DNA of 64,000 nt from Cordilura impudica (GCA_963682025.1 OY821518.1:123404800-123468799); one strand, 5' to 3'; shown: positions 21,934-32,582, counted from the stretch's first letter. Translations and numbers: made by a program. Notes: generated from the sequence alone by a model not told the origin.

Positions 21934-22485
21934 TATGGGGGATTTCATGTCAAGTGCACCAACTTTTGAAACCGATGTCTTCCGATGCACCAAGGTTAGT
22001 CCTATTGGATAGTAGTTTAGACACAATTTTTCAACAAGATCGGTCCTGATCTCTCTGAGTTACAGGGGATCAAAGTTTGACATTTTGGCCAAACAGGTGT
22101 TTTTTCTCATCCATGTAACTTATTACCTATTGTTCTTAGAAAATTTTCTCCCAAATAGTTTAGATAGCTATTTCTTCAATATTTCGGAAAAAAATACTTG
22201 AAAAAAAAAAAATTGTAGACTTTTTTTTTGCTAAATTAAAGCATTTCTTGCCTTTATTTTCAAAAAGGGCATTTTTTTTTTTTTCATAAGAAAGCTTAGG
22301 ATTTTTGCTTTAAGAGCTTTTTGGTCGCAAAATAAATGTTTTGTAACTCAAGACAACGGTTTTTAAATTTTTCACAAATGCACTATTTTTAATTTTTTCC
22401 TATTTGTGTCTAAAACCTTACAAATAAAACTTATACTGAGAAACTAGACAAACTAAACTTTCCGAAGGTATATAACATACCTAAC
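21934..22485 (+). repeat. Left long TIR
   Basis: Inverted match of 27612-28191, with small indels in A/T runs and a few substitutions. Confidence 0.9.
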
Positions 22486-22989
22486 TAAAATTTTATACCC
22501 TCGATACTGTAATACCCAGAATATGTTAACCTCAGGAAAAAAATCGTTTTTTGATGTGTAAACATCTATACGCGCAGGGGGGTAAATTTCTATTTGACAA
22601 TACAATCACAAAAACAGCGTAACTCATATCGGTGTGAGCTGAAGCAGATAACGCTGTGTGACTTATGATTGTATTGGTGAAAAATTATGATATGTTCTTT
22701 TCTAAACATTTTCCAACTGTCTTTCATTCGGTGTTTAGCAGTTGAATAGAACGGTTGTGTTTTTAACAAGTGCGGTTGATCGTTAGTGATAGAGTGAATA
22801 TTGTGAAAATAATTAAGACAGTGACTTTAAATTAACCTTGAGATTTATTTGTTTGGGTGCTCCGCTGAACATTTGTAAAATCGGTGTCTCAAAAATCTCC
22901 GGCCAAAAGTGTGGTTAGAGACGGTGACGTATAGAAGATATACACTAGCGCCAATATTGACTCTAGCGGCGAGTAGTGAAACTGAAGTC

Positions 22990-23430
22990 TATTTCCAGTT
23001 TCCGTTTCCGATTTCCAACTTCCGGTTTCGGGTCGTCCATTTCCGGTTTGTGTCTCGGTTAAGTCCGTTTCCGGTTGGTGTCTCGGGTGTAACCGGTGTG
23101 AGACTCTGCTAACTTCCGTCATAGTTAGTAGTAGTACTGTGGTGAGCGGGTTGCGTATACATAACAACTTTTATAAACTATTAAGTATACGCAACAGTAC
23201 TGATTGTTCGTTCGATTTATTAAAAGAATTTTTGTCCGTCCTTCCGTCGGTGTGTCCGTCCTTCCGCGGACGTGTCTGTCCTTCCGTGGACGTGTCTGTC
23301 CTTCCGGTAAGGAGTCAGTACTTTCGTCGACGTTCCGTCCTTCCGTTGATGTGTCCGTCCTTCCACTGAAGTTTCCGTACTTCCGTTGACGTGTCCGTCC
23401 TTCCGTCAACGTCCGTCCTTCTGTAGCAGT
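22990..23430 (+). repeat. TTCCG / CGTCCGTCCTTCCG-rich repeats
   Basis: Short imperfect repeats of TTCCGGTTT and TTTCCG type (22990-23075), then CGTCCTTCCG-type units with CGGACGTGTC and TGGACGTGTC (23226-23430). GC content is much higher than in the surroundings. It lies before the ORF1 fragment as a 5' leader. Confidence 0.75.
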
Positions 23431-23515
23431 TTCTCAAGGTTAGTACTTAGCAGTTAAGTTGTGAGATGCCGCCGCCGCCCAGAAAGCCGTGAAGCCGAAA
23501 GGTGACGCTTCGGAC

Positions 23516-24111
23516 ATGGCGACTACCGATGGGTGTGGTACTGGTGCACCCCCGGCGGGTGGTAGTCTGCTCCGTCACACGGAGAGCGAGTTGTCGAGCA
23601 CGGAGATGGACGAAGAAATTAAGAGGGTCAAATTTGGTTCTCCGAAGAAGCCGGCTTCGCCTAGATTTAGGCGTCCTGCTGCTGTTGTTGCTGCTGGTGC
23701 TGCTGCTGGTGCTGCTGCTGGTGTTGCTGTTGCTGTTGCTGGTGCTGAGGAGTTGGTGGATGGGGCTACTGAAGCTGTAATCAGCGACAAGGCGTCTGCT
23801 GCCACCAGTAGAAAGACGCGTGACCGTATTAGGCCCGGCCAGTACGTGAAGCTGGCATGGTTGGTAGAATGAAGGAGGTAAGCGCCGATTTGTTGGAGCT
23901 GGTAATGGCTGATGGCGTTGATGCGCGGTTGGCCAAGGCGGTTATGGGGCATGCTGGCGTATATGAGCAACTGCTCTTTAATTTAGTCGCCGAGAACGAA
24001 CGGCTGAAGGCGCGATTGGAGGTGTACGAGGGCGGTAAAGTGGCCGGCGTACAGGCAGTGGCTTCTAAGGGTCCCATAAGGCCCCAGATGGCGGTTAGGC
24101 GTGGTAAATAG
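23516..24111 (+). pseudogene. Retroelement ORF1 (gag-like), N-terminal part with a frameshift
   Basis: The ATG at 23516 opens MATTDGCGTGAPPAGG, followed by a basic-proline stretch (KKPASPRFRRPAAV), an alanine/valine-rich run and KTRDRIRPGQYVKLA. A frameshift near 23850 moves the frame to GMVGRMKEVSADLLELV, ending VAENERLKARLEVYEGG (a short coiled coil) and a stop at 24111. A low-complexity leader followed by a coiled coil is the style of ORF1 proteins of R1-like non-LTR elements. No CCHC knuckles or ORF2 follow; the 21-bp satellite begins at once. GC content is well above that of the neighbours, suggesting captured sequence. Family assignment is tentative. Confidence 0.55.
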
Positions 24112-25976
24112 AATTTCAGAAAACATAAATAGAATTTCAGAAAACATCATTTGAATTTCAGAAAACATGAATAGAATTTCAGAAAACATCAATATAATTT
24201 CAGAAAACATCATTCGAGTTTCAGAAAACATCAATTGAATTTCAGAAAGCATCAATAGAATTTCAGAAAACATCAATATAATTTTAGAAAACATCATTCG
24301 AGATTCAGAAAACATCAATTGAATTTCAGAAAACATAAATAGAATTTCAGAAAACATCAATATAATTTCAGAAAACATCAATTGTATTTCAGAAACCATC
24401 AATATAATTTCAGAAAACATCATTTGAATTTCAGAAAACATAAATAGAATTTCAGAAAACATCAATATAATTTCAGAAAACATCATTCGAGTTTCAGAAA
24501 ACATCAATTGAATTTCAGAAAGCATCAATAGAATTTCAGAAAACATCAATTGTATTTCAGAAACCATCAATATAATTTCAGAAAACATCGTTTGAATTTC
24601 AGAAAACATAAATAGAATTTCAGAAAACATCAATATAATTTCAGAAAACATCATTCGAGTTTCAGAAAACATCAATTGAATTTCAGAAAACATCAATATA
24701 ATTTCAGAAAACATCAATTGTATTTCAGAAAACATCAATTGTATTTCAGAAAACATCATTTGGATTTCAGAAAACATAAATAGAATTTCAGAAAACATCA
24801 ATTGTATTTCAGAAACCATCAATATAATTTCAGAAAACATCAATTGTATTTCAGAAAACATCAATTGTATTTCAGAAAACATCATTTGGATTTCAGAAAA
24901 CATAAATAGAATTTCAGAAAACATCAATTGTATTTCAGAAACCATCAATATAATTTCAGAAAACATCATTTGAATATCAGAAAACATAAATAGAATTTCA
25001 GAAAACATCAATATAATTTCAGAAAACATAAACTGTATTTCAGAAAACATCAATTGAATTTCAGAAAACATCAATATAATTTCAGAAAACATCAATTGTA
25101 TTTCAGAAAACATCAATTGTATTTCAGAAAACATCATTTGGATTTCAGAAAACATAAATAGAATTTCAGAAAACATCAATTGTATTTCAGAAACCATCAA
25201 TATAATTTCAGAAAACATCATTTGAATTTCAGAAAACATAAATAGAATTTCAGAAAACATCAATATAATTTCAGAAAACATCATTCGAGTTTCAGAAAAC
25301 ATCATTTGTATTTCAGAAAACATAAATAGAATTTCAGAAAACATCAATATAATTTCAGAAAACATCATTCGAGTTTCAGAAAACATCATCTGAATTTCAG
25401 AAAACATAAATAGAATTTCAGAAAACACAATAGAATTTCATAAAACATCAATTGTATTTCAGAAAATATCAATTGTATTTCAGAAAATATCATTTGAATT
25501 TCAGAAAATATAAATAGAATTTCAGAAAACATTAATAGAATTTCAGAAAACATCAATTGTATTTCAGAAAACATCAATTGAATTTCAGAAAACATAAATA
25601 GAATTTCAGAAAACATCAATATAATTTCAGAAAACATCATTCGAGTTTCAGAAAACATCATTTGAATTTCAGAAAACATAAATAGAATTTCAGAAAACAT
25701 CAATATAATTTCAGAAAACATCATTCGAGTTTCAGAAAACATCAACTGAATTTCAGAAAACATCAATAGAATTTCAGAAAACATCAATTGTATTTCAGAA
25801 AACATCATTTGAATTTCAGAAAACATAATTAGAATTTCAGAACACATCAATTGAATTTCAAAAAGCATTATTTGAATTGCTGAGAACATTAATTGTATTT
25901 CAGAAAACATCATTTGAATTTCAGAAAACATCAATTGCATTTCAGAAAACATCAATTGAATTTCAGAAAACAGCAT
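24109..25976 (+). repeat. 21-bp satellite, about 89 units, with higher-order pattern
   Basis: Units are of the type ATAGAATTTCAGAAAACATCA, period 21. Variants differ mainly in the 7-8 bp between the AACAT and TTTCAG cores (CAATTGTA, CATTTGAA, CATTCGAG, CAATATAA). The variants recur in fixed order: a four-unit pattern (84 bp) and a six-unit pattern (126 bp) are each repeated several times. Because 21 is divisible by 3 the minus strand stays open for hundreds of codons; I consider that an artefact. Confidence 0.95.
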
Positions 25977-26302
25977 AATCGACTTATTTTTTATGCACTG
26001 GAAAATATAATGTTGATGTTTTCTTTAATTATTATATGTTTACACATCTCCCTTGTGATCGGACTCACATGATTTTTTTTATTTTCTATAGAAATGTGGA
26101 AAAATTATTATTTTTTATTTATTTTTAATAATAATTAAATTAATATATTTATAATAATTATAATAAAACCAAAAAGATAAATAATTTATTAAAATTTAAT
26201 CTTAATTGCATTAGATCCATTTATATCATAACAATTTTTATACTAAATTTATTGTAGCTGATGAAGTATTTAAGTCTTGTAAATTTTCAAATACCCAGTC
26301 TT

Positions 26303-27600
26303 TCATCCAGCTTTTTTGTCGCCTTTATTTACTGTTTTAGGTTCAGCTGTTGATTTCGCTGCTGGTTTATTTGTTGTCTTTGGAAAGAAATCGCATTGAA
26401 AAAAGGCAGAAAACTTTTTCAACTTGAGTCTTCCATCGACAAGCGGTATAAAAGCATGGTATTGAGCGGTGCCATCGATTGTTACCGCAGCATCGAATCT
26501 GCTCTTCACTGTTTTCAATGTTTCCTGATGATCCTCTTTGCTACTAAAAACTATTTTAGTTTCTTTACAATAACTCTTTGCCCAATGGAATAAAGCAGTC
26601 GCATCTAAGATGCGATCTTGATGAGAACACTGGAGGCTATACTTCGCTGCATTTCTTTTAAAGTTTGCTGCAATACCATCACATGCTCCTTTACCATGAG
26701 CAGTAGGATGAAAATGCCACTCAGCTGGCATTCCAAAATCTTTTTCATGGGCCATAAGATTTGCCAAGCTACTTTTGTTTTTAAAATGTTGACGAGCTCC
26801 GTCCGAAACGTAGTATACCTTCTTTACTGTAAATTTAGATTTTAGAAATTTTAGTATTCTCTTCTGGTACTCATAAACTGCAACGCTATCATGTTTTAAA
26901 TCGTCGGATATGATTGCCATATTTTTGTGTTCTAGTTTTTCATCTTTCATGTAGTAAATAACTACTGCGAATATAGTTGCTTGGTCGTTATTGAAGTGGA
27001 ATGCTTGTATGGCATCATGAAGAACATATTTATAGTTTTCTGCGAAATCGTATGAAATAGCGAATTCACCGGACTTCAAATTTATGTTCAAATCCTTGAA
27101 AGTCATGGTTTCTCAAGTTTAGCAATCTTGTACACAGTTCTTCCACAAAATCATCCACATTTAAAATTATTGTTTTCAATGCGTATCTGTCAGTCTGAAT
27201 CCAAGAATCAAATTTGACCTCCTCTACATTTTCTTGATCTAAAGAGTTGATTAAATTTTTTTGATGAATGTGGTGTTCGGGCAATTGGTACATTCACCTA
27301 AGTGGCAAGAAGTTGTTGCATTAGGACACATAGTCAATTTAAGGCAATCGCGGTAGTCGTGTAAATCTTCTGCCGAATCATCTGTTAAATACTTTAAGTT
27401 GATTTCCTTCAACATCAGTTTAACATTTTCATGGTAAATGCAAACGCATACTGTGTGAGTTCCGCTGCTTTCTGCCAAAACGCAATTTTTTGGCCTCATT
27501 TGGGTTAATTTCGTGAAGCCAATTATAACATCCTCGTGTTCAGATTGAAATGTTGGAAATAACTCTTTCAGGTTACAGATAACCATTCTCTTCTGTTATG
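26303..27600 (-). pseudogene. Transposase-like gene of the long-TIR element, N-terminus deleted
   Basis: On the minus strand, frame 1 (27586-27251) reads MVICNLKELFPTF, MRPKNCVLAESSGTHTVCVC, CLKLTMCPN and CHLGECTNCPNT. A shift leads to 27293-27066 (VEEVKFDSWIQTDRYALK, ELCTRLLNLRNHDF), and another to 27106-26303 (SYDFAENYKYV, FHFNNDQATIF, VSDGARQHFKNKSS, WHFHPTAHGKGACDGIAANF, YHAFIPL). The D...D...H-GKG-CDG pattern and cysteine-rich middle are typical of an uncharacterised protein family repeated in arthropod genomes; an RNase-H-like transposase is my inference. The frame begins right beside the right TIR, so the N-terminal half is missing. There are two frameshifts. I cannot name the superfamily. 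Confidence 0.6.
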
Positions 27601-27611
27601 TTATGAAGTTA

Positions 27612-28191
27612 TGTTACATACCTTCGGAAAGGTTAATTTGTCTAGTTTCTCAGTATAAGTTTTATTTGTAAGGTTTTTCACACAAATAGGAAAAAATTTA
27701 AAATAGTGCATATGTGAAAAATTGAAAAACCGTTGTCTTGAGTTACAAAACATTTATTTTGATAGATAGCCCACTCCCATCCCACTAAGCGACCAAAAAG
27801 CTCTTAAAGCAAAAATCCTAAGCTTTCTTATGAAAAAAAAATGCCATTTTTGAAAATAAAGGCAAATAATTCTTTAATTTAGCAAAAAAAAGTCTACAAA
27901 TTTTTTTTTTTTTAAGTATTTTTTTCCGAAATATTGAAGAGATAGCTATTTAAACTATTTGGGAGGAAATTTTCTACGAACAATAGGTAATAAGTTACAT
28001 GGATGAGAATAAACACCTGTTTGGTCAAAATGTCAAATTTTGATCCCCTCTAACTCAGAGAGATCTGGGCCGATCTTATTGAAAAATTGTGTCTAAACTA
28101 CTATCCAATAGGACTAACCTTGGTGCAAATTTCGTCCCGATCGGAAGACATCTGTTTCAAAAGTTGGTGCACTTGACATGAAACCCCCATA
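27612..28191 (-). repeat. Right long TIR
   Basis: Inverted match of 21934-22485. It ends CATGAAACCCCCATA. Confidence 0.9.
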
Positions 28192-28324
28192 TATTTAAAT
28201 GTATTTAAATGAATACGCATATTTAATATTTTAATTTAATTTAATTTTTTTTTTATTTAATTTTTTTTAAATTTGTATCACATAAAATACTGCATTAAAA
28301 ATAAAGAAATTTAACTAACTAACT

Positions 28325-29255
28325 AATACAGCCATTTGGGACCATTATTTTTTATTTTTATTATAAATGATCTCCCAAAGGTATAAACTTCAGTAATATT
28401 CAAATTAACGTTGATGATGTGAAAATTTTCTACCGCTACAATCAATATGCTGAACATGTCCATCTTCAATCAGATTTGAACAACTTCCTTTTGTGTTGCA
28501 ATCAAAAATTATTGAATTTTTATTTAAAAAAATTTAATGCATGCACTTTTACAGAAACAACTTCATCACCGTTACTTATTCATTGGGTGGATGCCAACAA
28601 GAATTGGTCGATACATTTCTTGATCTGGTATACTACTTTATCCAAAACTTAGTTTTGTATCACACGTAACATTGACTGTCAACAAGGCCCGAGGAGCTCT
28701 CGCCTTCATCAAACGTTGGGCTAATGAATAAGTCGCTCCCTATACTACGAAAAAGCTATTCACGACTCAAGTAAGACCGATTCTGGAATATCACTCCATA
28801 ATTTGGAATCCCTATTATAAAATTCATCAACAACATGTTGAATCTGTTCAGAAGCAATTTTTACTTTTTTGTTTACATGGTCTGCCCTGGAGTCCTGCTC
28901 TACGTTTTTTTTTTAAAGGTGGTAGAATCATGCTGAGAGTTTCGTTTGTGATCAATCTAATTCAAGGGAAAGTCAGCTCTGAATTTCTATTAAAAAAAAT
29001 TCGTTGCATTGTTCCTCATCATTTTGTAAGGCATTTCGGAGCAGTAAATGTTAAATTTTTTCGATCAAACTATGCGGATCAAACTAACGGACCTATTCAG
29101 GAGAATGTGTTGCGATTTTAGCATCTTACCTAGCTACATAGATTTTTCACTGCTACGATTTTTAATAAAAAAAAATTTAATAATGTATTTAAACTCAAAT
29201 TTATTGCTTTTATTTTAGTTTATAGTTTAATTTTTTGCAACACTCTGTAAGGATT
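28325..29255 (+). pseudogene. Jockey-like retroelement, 5'-truncated, decayed
   Basis: Starts at the end of the catalytic palm (INVDDVKIFYRYNQYAEHVHLQ, where the usual Y-ADD box reads NVDD near 28405) and continues with SHVTLTVNKARGALAFIKRW (near 28660), VRPILEYHSIIWNPYY (near 28770), VESVQKQFLLFCLHGLPW (near 28845) and a C-terminal MLRVSFVINLIQGKVSSEFL. This follows the same order as 44180-44866. The tail TCTGTAAGGATTTATTC near 29245 matches the 3' end of that element. Stops and frameshifts throughout. Confidence 0.8.
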
Positions 29256-29329
29256 TATTCATCGACTAATTTAATTTAAATTAATGAAGAATTGTCTAAG
29301 AATTATCCTATAGGGTGCATCTTTGGTCT

Positions 29330-29600
29330 ACCAATTAATAGAAGTAATAAAAATACATATACCCAATTTGACAGAGACCTATATGATAATTTTGATATTA
29401 TGGTAATTAAAGTCGGTCTCAGAGGGGTCATTTATATGGGGACCAGGTCTGAACATGAACCGATTTTCACTATTTTCAATAGCGTTCATACTATGGTCAA
29501 TAAAGCTAATATATTAAACTTCATCAAAACATATTCATATTCGCGACCTGCAGCTTGCTTATAGGGTTTGCATAGGTATATAGACAGACAGGGTAGGGTA
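29330..29600 (+). repeat. Old mini-me-like repeat fragment
   Basis: Recognisable as the right half: CCAATTTGACAGAGACCTAT, TATGGGGACCAGGTCTGAAC, TTCATACTATGG, CATATTCATATTCGCGACCT, ending GACAGACAGGGTA. Diverged and truncated. Confidence 0.7.
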
Positions 29601-30139
29601 CAAAAATGTGAAGAATAGAAGTAGAACATCTACAAACTAATCACGATGACTTAATTCTACAAAAAAAAAATGGAGGTTAGCAGTAGCAGAAAAAAAAACG
29701 AATGAAATTATCTCAGAGGTGTCCGGCAAAATAGATATATTCGTGCAAAATATAAGAGATCTCTTTTTGGAGTAATCTAGATCATTAATTATCGAAGAGG
29801 TATTAATATCGGAACTAGAGCGTTCCACCGAGAACAAAATCCGAAACTTTTGGCGTTTTCTTTTCTGACAAAAAATGTTGCATGTTTTTCCCATTTCTCA
29901 CTTTTTTCTCTTATTGTGTTCTTTTCTAAAAAAGTGTCAACCTTTCGAAAGGTTATCGTGTTCTTTTCTAAAAATGTCGCACTATAAATATGTGAAAATA
30001 TTGCATCTTTCGCACTTTAAAAATACAGAGGGTGAGAATCGCACGTTAAAACAGCTGACATTTGATTTCTTTATTAATGTGTATTTGTGTGAAGAAATGA
30101 AAAAAAGTTCAATTTTTATTTTGTTTAAAATAAATTAAC
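29601..30139. other. No gene recognised
   Basis: Spacer with short open frames only. It probably includes the 5' part of the Harbinger element that follows. TTCTTTTCTAAAAA recurs at about 29920 and 29962. Confidence 0.45.
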
Positions 30140-31229
30140 ATGGAAAATATCACTACGCTTTTATGTGTTAAAAAAATCTTTAGATGAGTTGTTAGATACG
30201 TCTTTATCATCATCTGATGATGAAATATATGATATGATCATGGGAAGAAATCCAAAACCGCGAGTGAAATGATTTGTGTAGAACGTAATTAATGAATGCT
30301 CTGAAGTTGATGTATGTTTGATTTCATAGGACAATAACTCCTTTTTTTAATATATGTATATATACTTATTTTAGTTTAAGAAGAATTTGCGTATTAGTCG
30401 GGAAGGTGCCATTGTTTTTTTTTTTAGAGATATTCATTGTGTTATTTCAAGGGATCATACCAGGGTGGAAAACAACAGTCAACTGTTGAAACCATATCTT
30501 GTCATTTTTGTGATAAGATTGGCCAAATTCATAAAATACAAGAAGTAAAAATATTTTTTGTATGTTTAGCGGGAATAAAACCACCTTTAGAAAAGTGGCA
30601 AACCTTTTCAACATTTCATTGTCAAACCTTCACAATTCCTTCAACAAGGTTTTACAATTCACTATGGAAGATGTAGCGCCGGAAGCAATAAAGTGTACTC
30701 AATCAAACGATGAAAAAGAAGCTGTTGCGAAAGAGTCTGAAAAAGTATGATAATCTCTATTGCATGAAAACAATTTATTAAAACAGTTTACATTTATATT
30801 TACATTTCAGTAAATGCACCAAAAGATAAAATTCGCTCCACATATGCGAACAGGCATGATGGTGTTTCAATAACCATGCAGGGTATTTGTGATTCGAAGT
30901 TACGATTCCTAGACGCATACATTGGAATCTCCAGCAAAATCCACGACTCTAGGATATTAAATTTATCGTATATAGGAAAAGATTTGCAGCGTTTATGCTT
31001 TCCTGATTATCATTTACTGGGAGATTCTGCATACCCCTTAATGGAATATCTTTTGACACCATTTCGTAATTATGGCAACATGAGCGATTTGACTAAAAAT
31101 TATAATTTAAGATTTTTCAGAACACGTGTCGAGAATGCATTTGGTGTATTAAAATGCTGTGTTCTTCACAACATGTGTATCGATAGGGATGAAAATTTTC
31201 CTGAAGATATTGGTGAAATGTATCAATGA
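30140..31229 (+). pseudogene. PIF/Harbinger transposase, broken, with probable introns
   Basis: MENITTLL at 30140 is followed (shifted frame) by LDELLDTSLSSSDDEIYDMI and later FKKNLRISREGA (near 30378), with a likely intron between (GTATGT near 30310 to TTTTAG near 30374). Next come LSGNKTTFRKVANLFNIS (near 30562), IRSTYANRHDGVSITMQGIC (near 30826), FLDAYIGISSKIHDSRIL, FPDYHLLGDSAYPLMEYLLT (second Asp), and RFFRTRVENAFGVLK (catalytic Glu). A second likely intron ends TTACATTTCAG near 30811. The exon with the first Asp (usually GCIDGTH) is missing, and there are stops, so the gene is dead. Family: DDE_Tnp_4 / HARBI1-like. Confidence 0.85.
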
Positions 31230-31365
31230 AGAAATCAAAAATTTTTTTTAATTCAACAACAAATTAATGTATATAATTATTTATAAAAAAAATTAACATA
31301 ATAATGGTTTTCAATAAATTTTGATACAAAATGTACTGCATTGAAATAGAAACAAATTATTTTCA

Positions 31366-31630
31366 TAAATAACATCTTTCAAAATGTGTAATTTTGTGCA
31401 TCGAAGAGCGGGTTTAAAGTTACTGTCGTAGTTAAATATTGATATGATGTTATTTCTTATTCAGATTCATTATGTTAGATTTAATTTTTTTTAATCGATA
31501 AAAATTTAGAATTAATGCCTGTCGATGGAATTTTATTAAGAAATTAATTAGCAATATTTAACTTCGACAGTAATTTTAAACCCGCAAATCGATTAACAAA
31601 ATTACAGATTTTGAAAGATGTTCCATAAAA
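31366..31630. mobile_element. MITE with about 75-bp inverted repeats
   Basis: Left arm AACATCTTTCAAAATGTGTA and onward mirrors the right arm ending GATTTTGAAAGATGTT; shared inner blocks are GCGGGTTTAAA, TTACTGTCG and GTTAAATATTG. About 265 bp, no coding sequence. CATAAA-type bases flank both ends. Superfamily unknown. Confidence 0.8.
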
Positions 31631-31897
31631 TATCCCTATTCTGTTTGTTAGATTTATCGTCATTTTTCAGACATATTGCAATTACTACTGTAATTAATAT
31701 GCAATTTTTTAATTTTGTTTAAATGGTGCGTGGTAAAGAAGAAAGCATATATTTCAAAAATTCATAACTGCACTGTATTCTTAATCGGACCGGTTTCTGG
31801 CATTTCAGCCTTCATCAGCGATTTATTGAACATTGTGATAATTGTTATGTTTTAATTGAATAGATTGTTTCTATATGAAATTTTTTTTTTCTACTTA

Positions 31898-31990
31898 GGG
31901 CGGCCGTGAGGTTTTGAACCATGAACCTTCACATACACTCGTACTTACACTTTTTGGTCAGCGCTTTAACACACTCACCTAAAGTCAGGC
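31898..31990 (-). ncRNA. tRNA-like sequence (SINE head or tRNA pseudogene)
   Basis: The minus strand has GGTGAGTGTGTTAAAGCGC, resembling an A box (31956-31980), and GGTTCAAAACC, a near-consensus B box (31910-31920). The spacing of about 45 bp suits a tRNA with a long variable arm (Leu/Ser type). I could not fold a clean anticodon arm or acceptor stem, so a tRNA-derived SINE head is more likely than a working tRNA. Confidence 0.4.
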
Positions 31991-32094
31991 CTACGGGCAG
32001 TGTGGTTAGTTTTCAGTTTTCGTACCATACAGCTTTACTTTGTATTAATTTCAGAAGATACAACTCTGTCCAAACAAACAATCGTTATTTTTGA

Positions 32095-32210
32095 ATTTTG
32101 AATATTTTTTGCATTTTTTATTCTCATTTTTTGTTTTTTCATTGGCCCAATTGCTGGCAAATAATTTCCGTATAGTTCCAGTAACAGCCGGATGTCTCCA
32201 TCTGTCCAAA
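32095..32210 (-). pseudogene. Myb/SANT-like domain exon fragment (Harbinger partner?)
   Basis: The minus strand reads WTDGDIRLLLELYGNYLPAI followed by GPMKKQKMRIKNAK, a start typical of Myb/SANT-like DNA-binding proteins, and is preceded by a good splice acceptor (TTTTTTTTAG at about 32211-32220). Harbinger transposons often encode such a protein beside the transposase, and the broken Harbinger transposase lies 0.9 kb to the left. The link is inference. Confidence 0.5.
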
Positions 32211-32220
32211 CTAAAAAAAA

Positions 32221-32582
32221 ATAGTTACATTTATATGTACATTATTATAATTTTTATATGATTTTCTTCATATACTTCCACTGCACTGTTTTACTATTAC
32301 TTGGGCTCTCATCACTTTCATTGTTAAACATTAAATATTCGAAATTTTCCATTTCTATTTCCATTTTAATTGTTATTATTTATATTTTTACTTTTGGCTT
32401 TGGCTTCTTGTGCTATTTGTTGAAATATATTCAAGAAAAATGTCAACAAAAAACAGCTGTTCATTGAAAAAAGTTTTAAGTTGTGATTTTATGTTCTATT
32501 CTGACCATTTAAAATGCGACATCTTGAAAATGAGACACTTGCTGAAAATATTTTTGAAATTTATTCATCAACGCAAATACAA
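32221..32582. other. No gene recognised
   Basis: AT-rich. The open frame at 32258-32467 is a low-complexity hydrophobic run without other support. Confidence 0.45.

Larger units (their letters stand above)
22553..26072 (+). mobile_element. Helentron-like element, copy i, carrying ORF1 cargo and a 21-bp satellite
   Basis: It begins after a T-run with GATGTGTAAACATC (22553), followed by CTATACGCGCAG and GGGGTAAATTTC, and a long hairpin (CAATACAATCA at 22598-22608 pairs with TGATTGTATTG at 22666-22676; AACAGCGT pairs with ACGCTGT). It ends with the inverted word ATGTTTACACATC (26036-26048) and a short hairpin TGTGATCGGACTCACA before a T-run. Subterminal inverted repeats, a 3' hairpin, insertion in T-runs and internal tandem repeats are the published structural marks of Helentrons and their nonautonomous relatives. 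The same ends occur at 57060-57445 and 61318-62723 with different interiors. Confidence 0.65.
21934..28191. mobile_element. Long-TIR DNA transposon of unassigned superfamily
   Basis: Two arms of about 550-580 bp (21934-22485 and 27612-28191) are inverted copies of one another, each starting TATGGGGG(A)TTTCATGTCA. They share long blocks such as GGTTAGTCCTATTGGATAGT, CTTTAAGAGCTTTTTGGTCG and ACTTATACTGAGAAACTAGA (or their complements). Between them lie a broken transposase-like gene (26303-27600, - strand) and a Helentron-like insertion (22553-26072). Without that insert the element is about 2.7 kb. Flanking AT sequence gives no certain target duplication. Long arms occur in some MULE, foldback and P-like elements; I cannot assign this one. 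Confidence 0.85.

Noticed and set aside
23502..24077. Overlapping leucine- and alanine-rich open frames around the ORF1 fragment
   Set aside because: They are shadow frames of GC-rich GCT/CTG repeats.
23983..25976. Minus-strand open frames of 481 and 196 codons with a 7-residue repeat (MFSEIQL)
   Set aside because: They come from the 21-bp satellite, whose period is divisible by 3. Variation follows satellite variants rather than codon positions.
24109..25976. CRISPR-like array
   Set aside because: Regular 21-bp units without unique spacers, in an insect genome.
32258..32467. Hydrophobic 69-codon open frame
   Set aside because: Low-complexity AT-rich sequence; no signal, domain or conserved neighbour.
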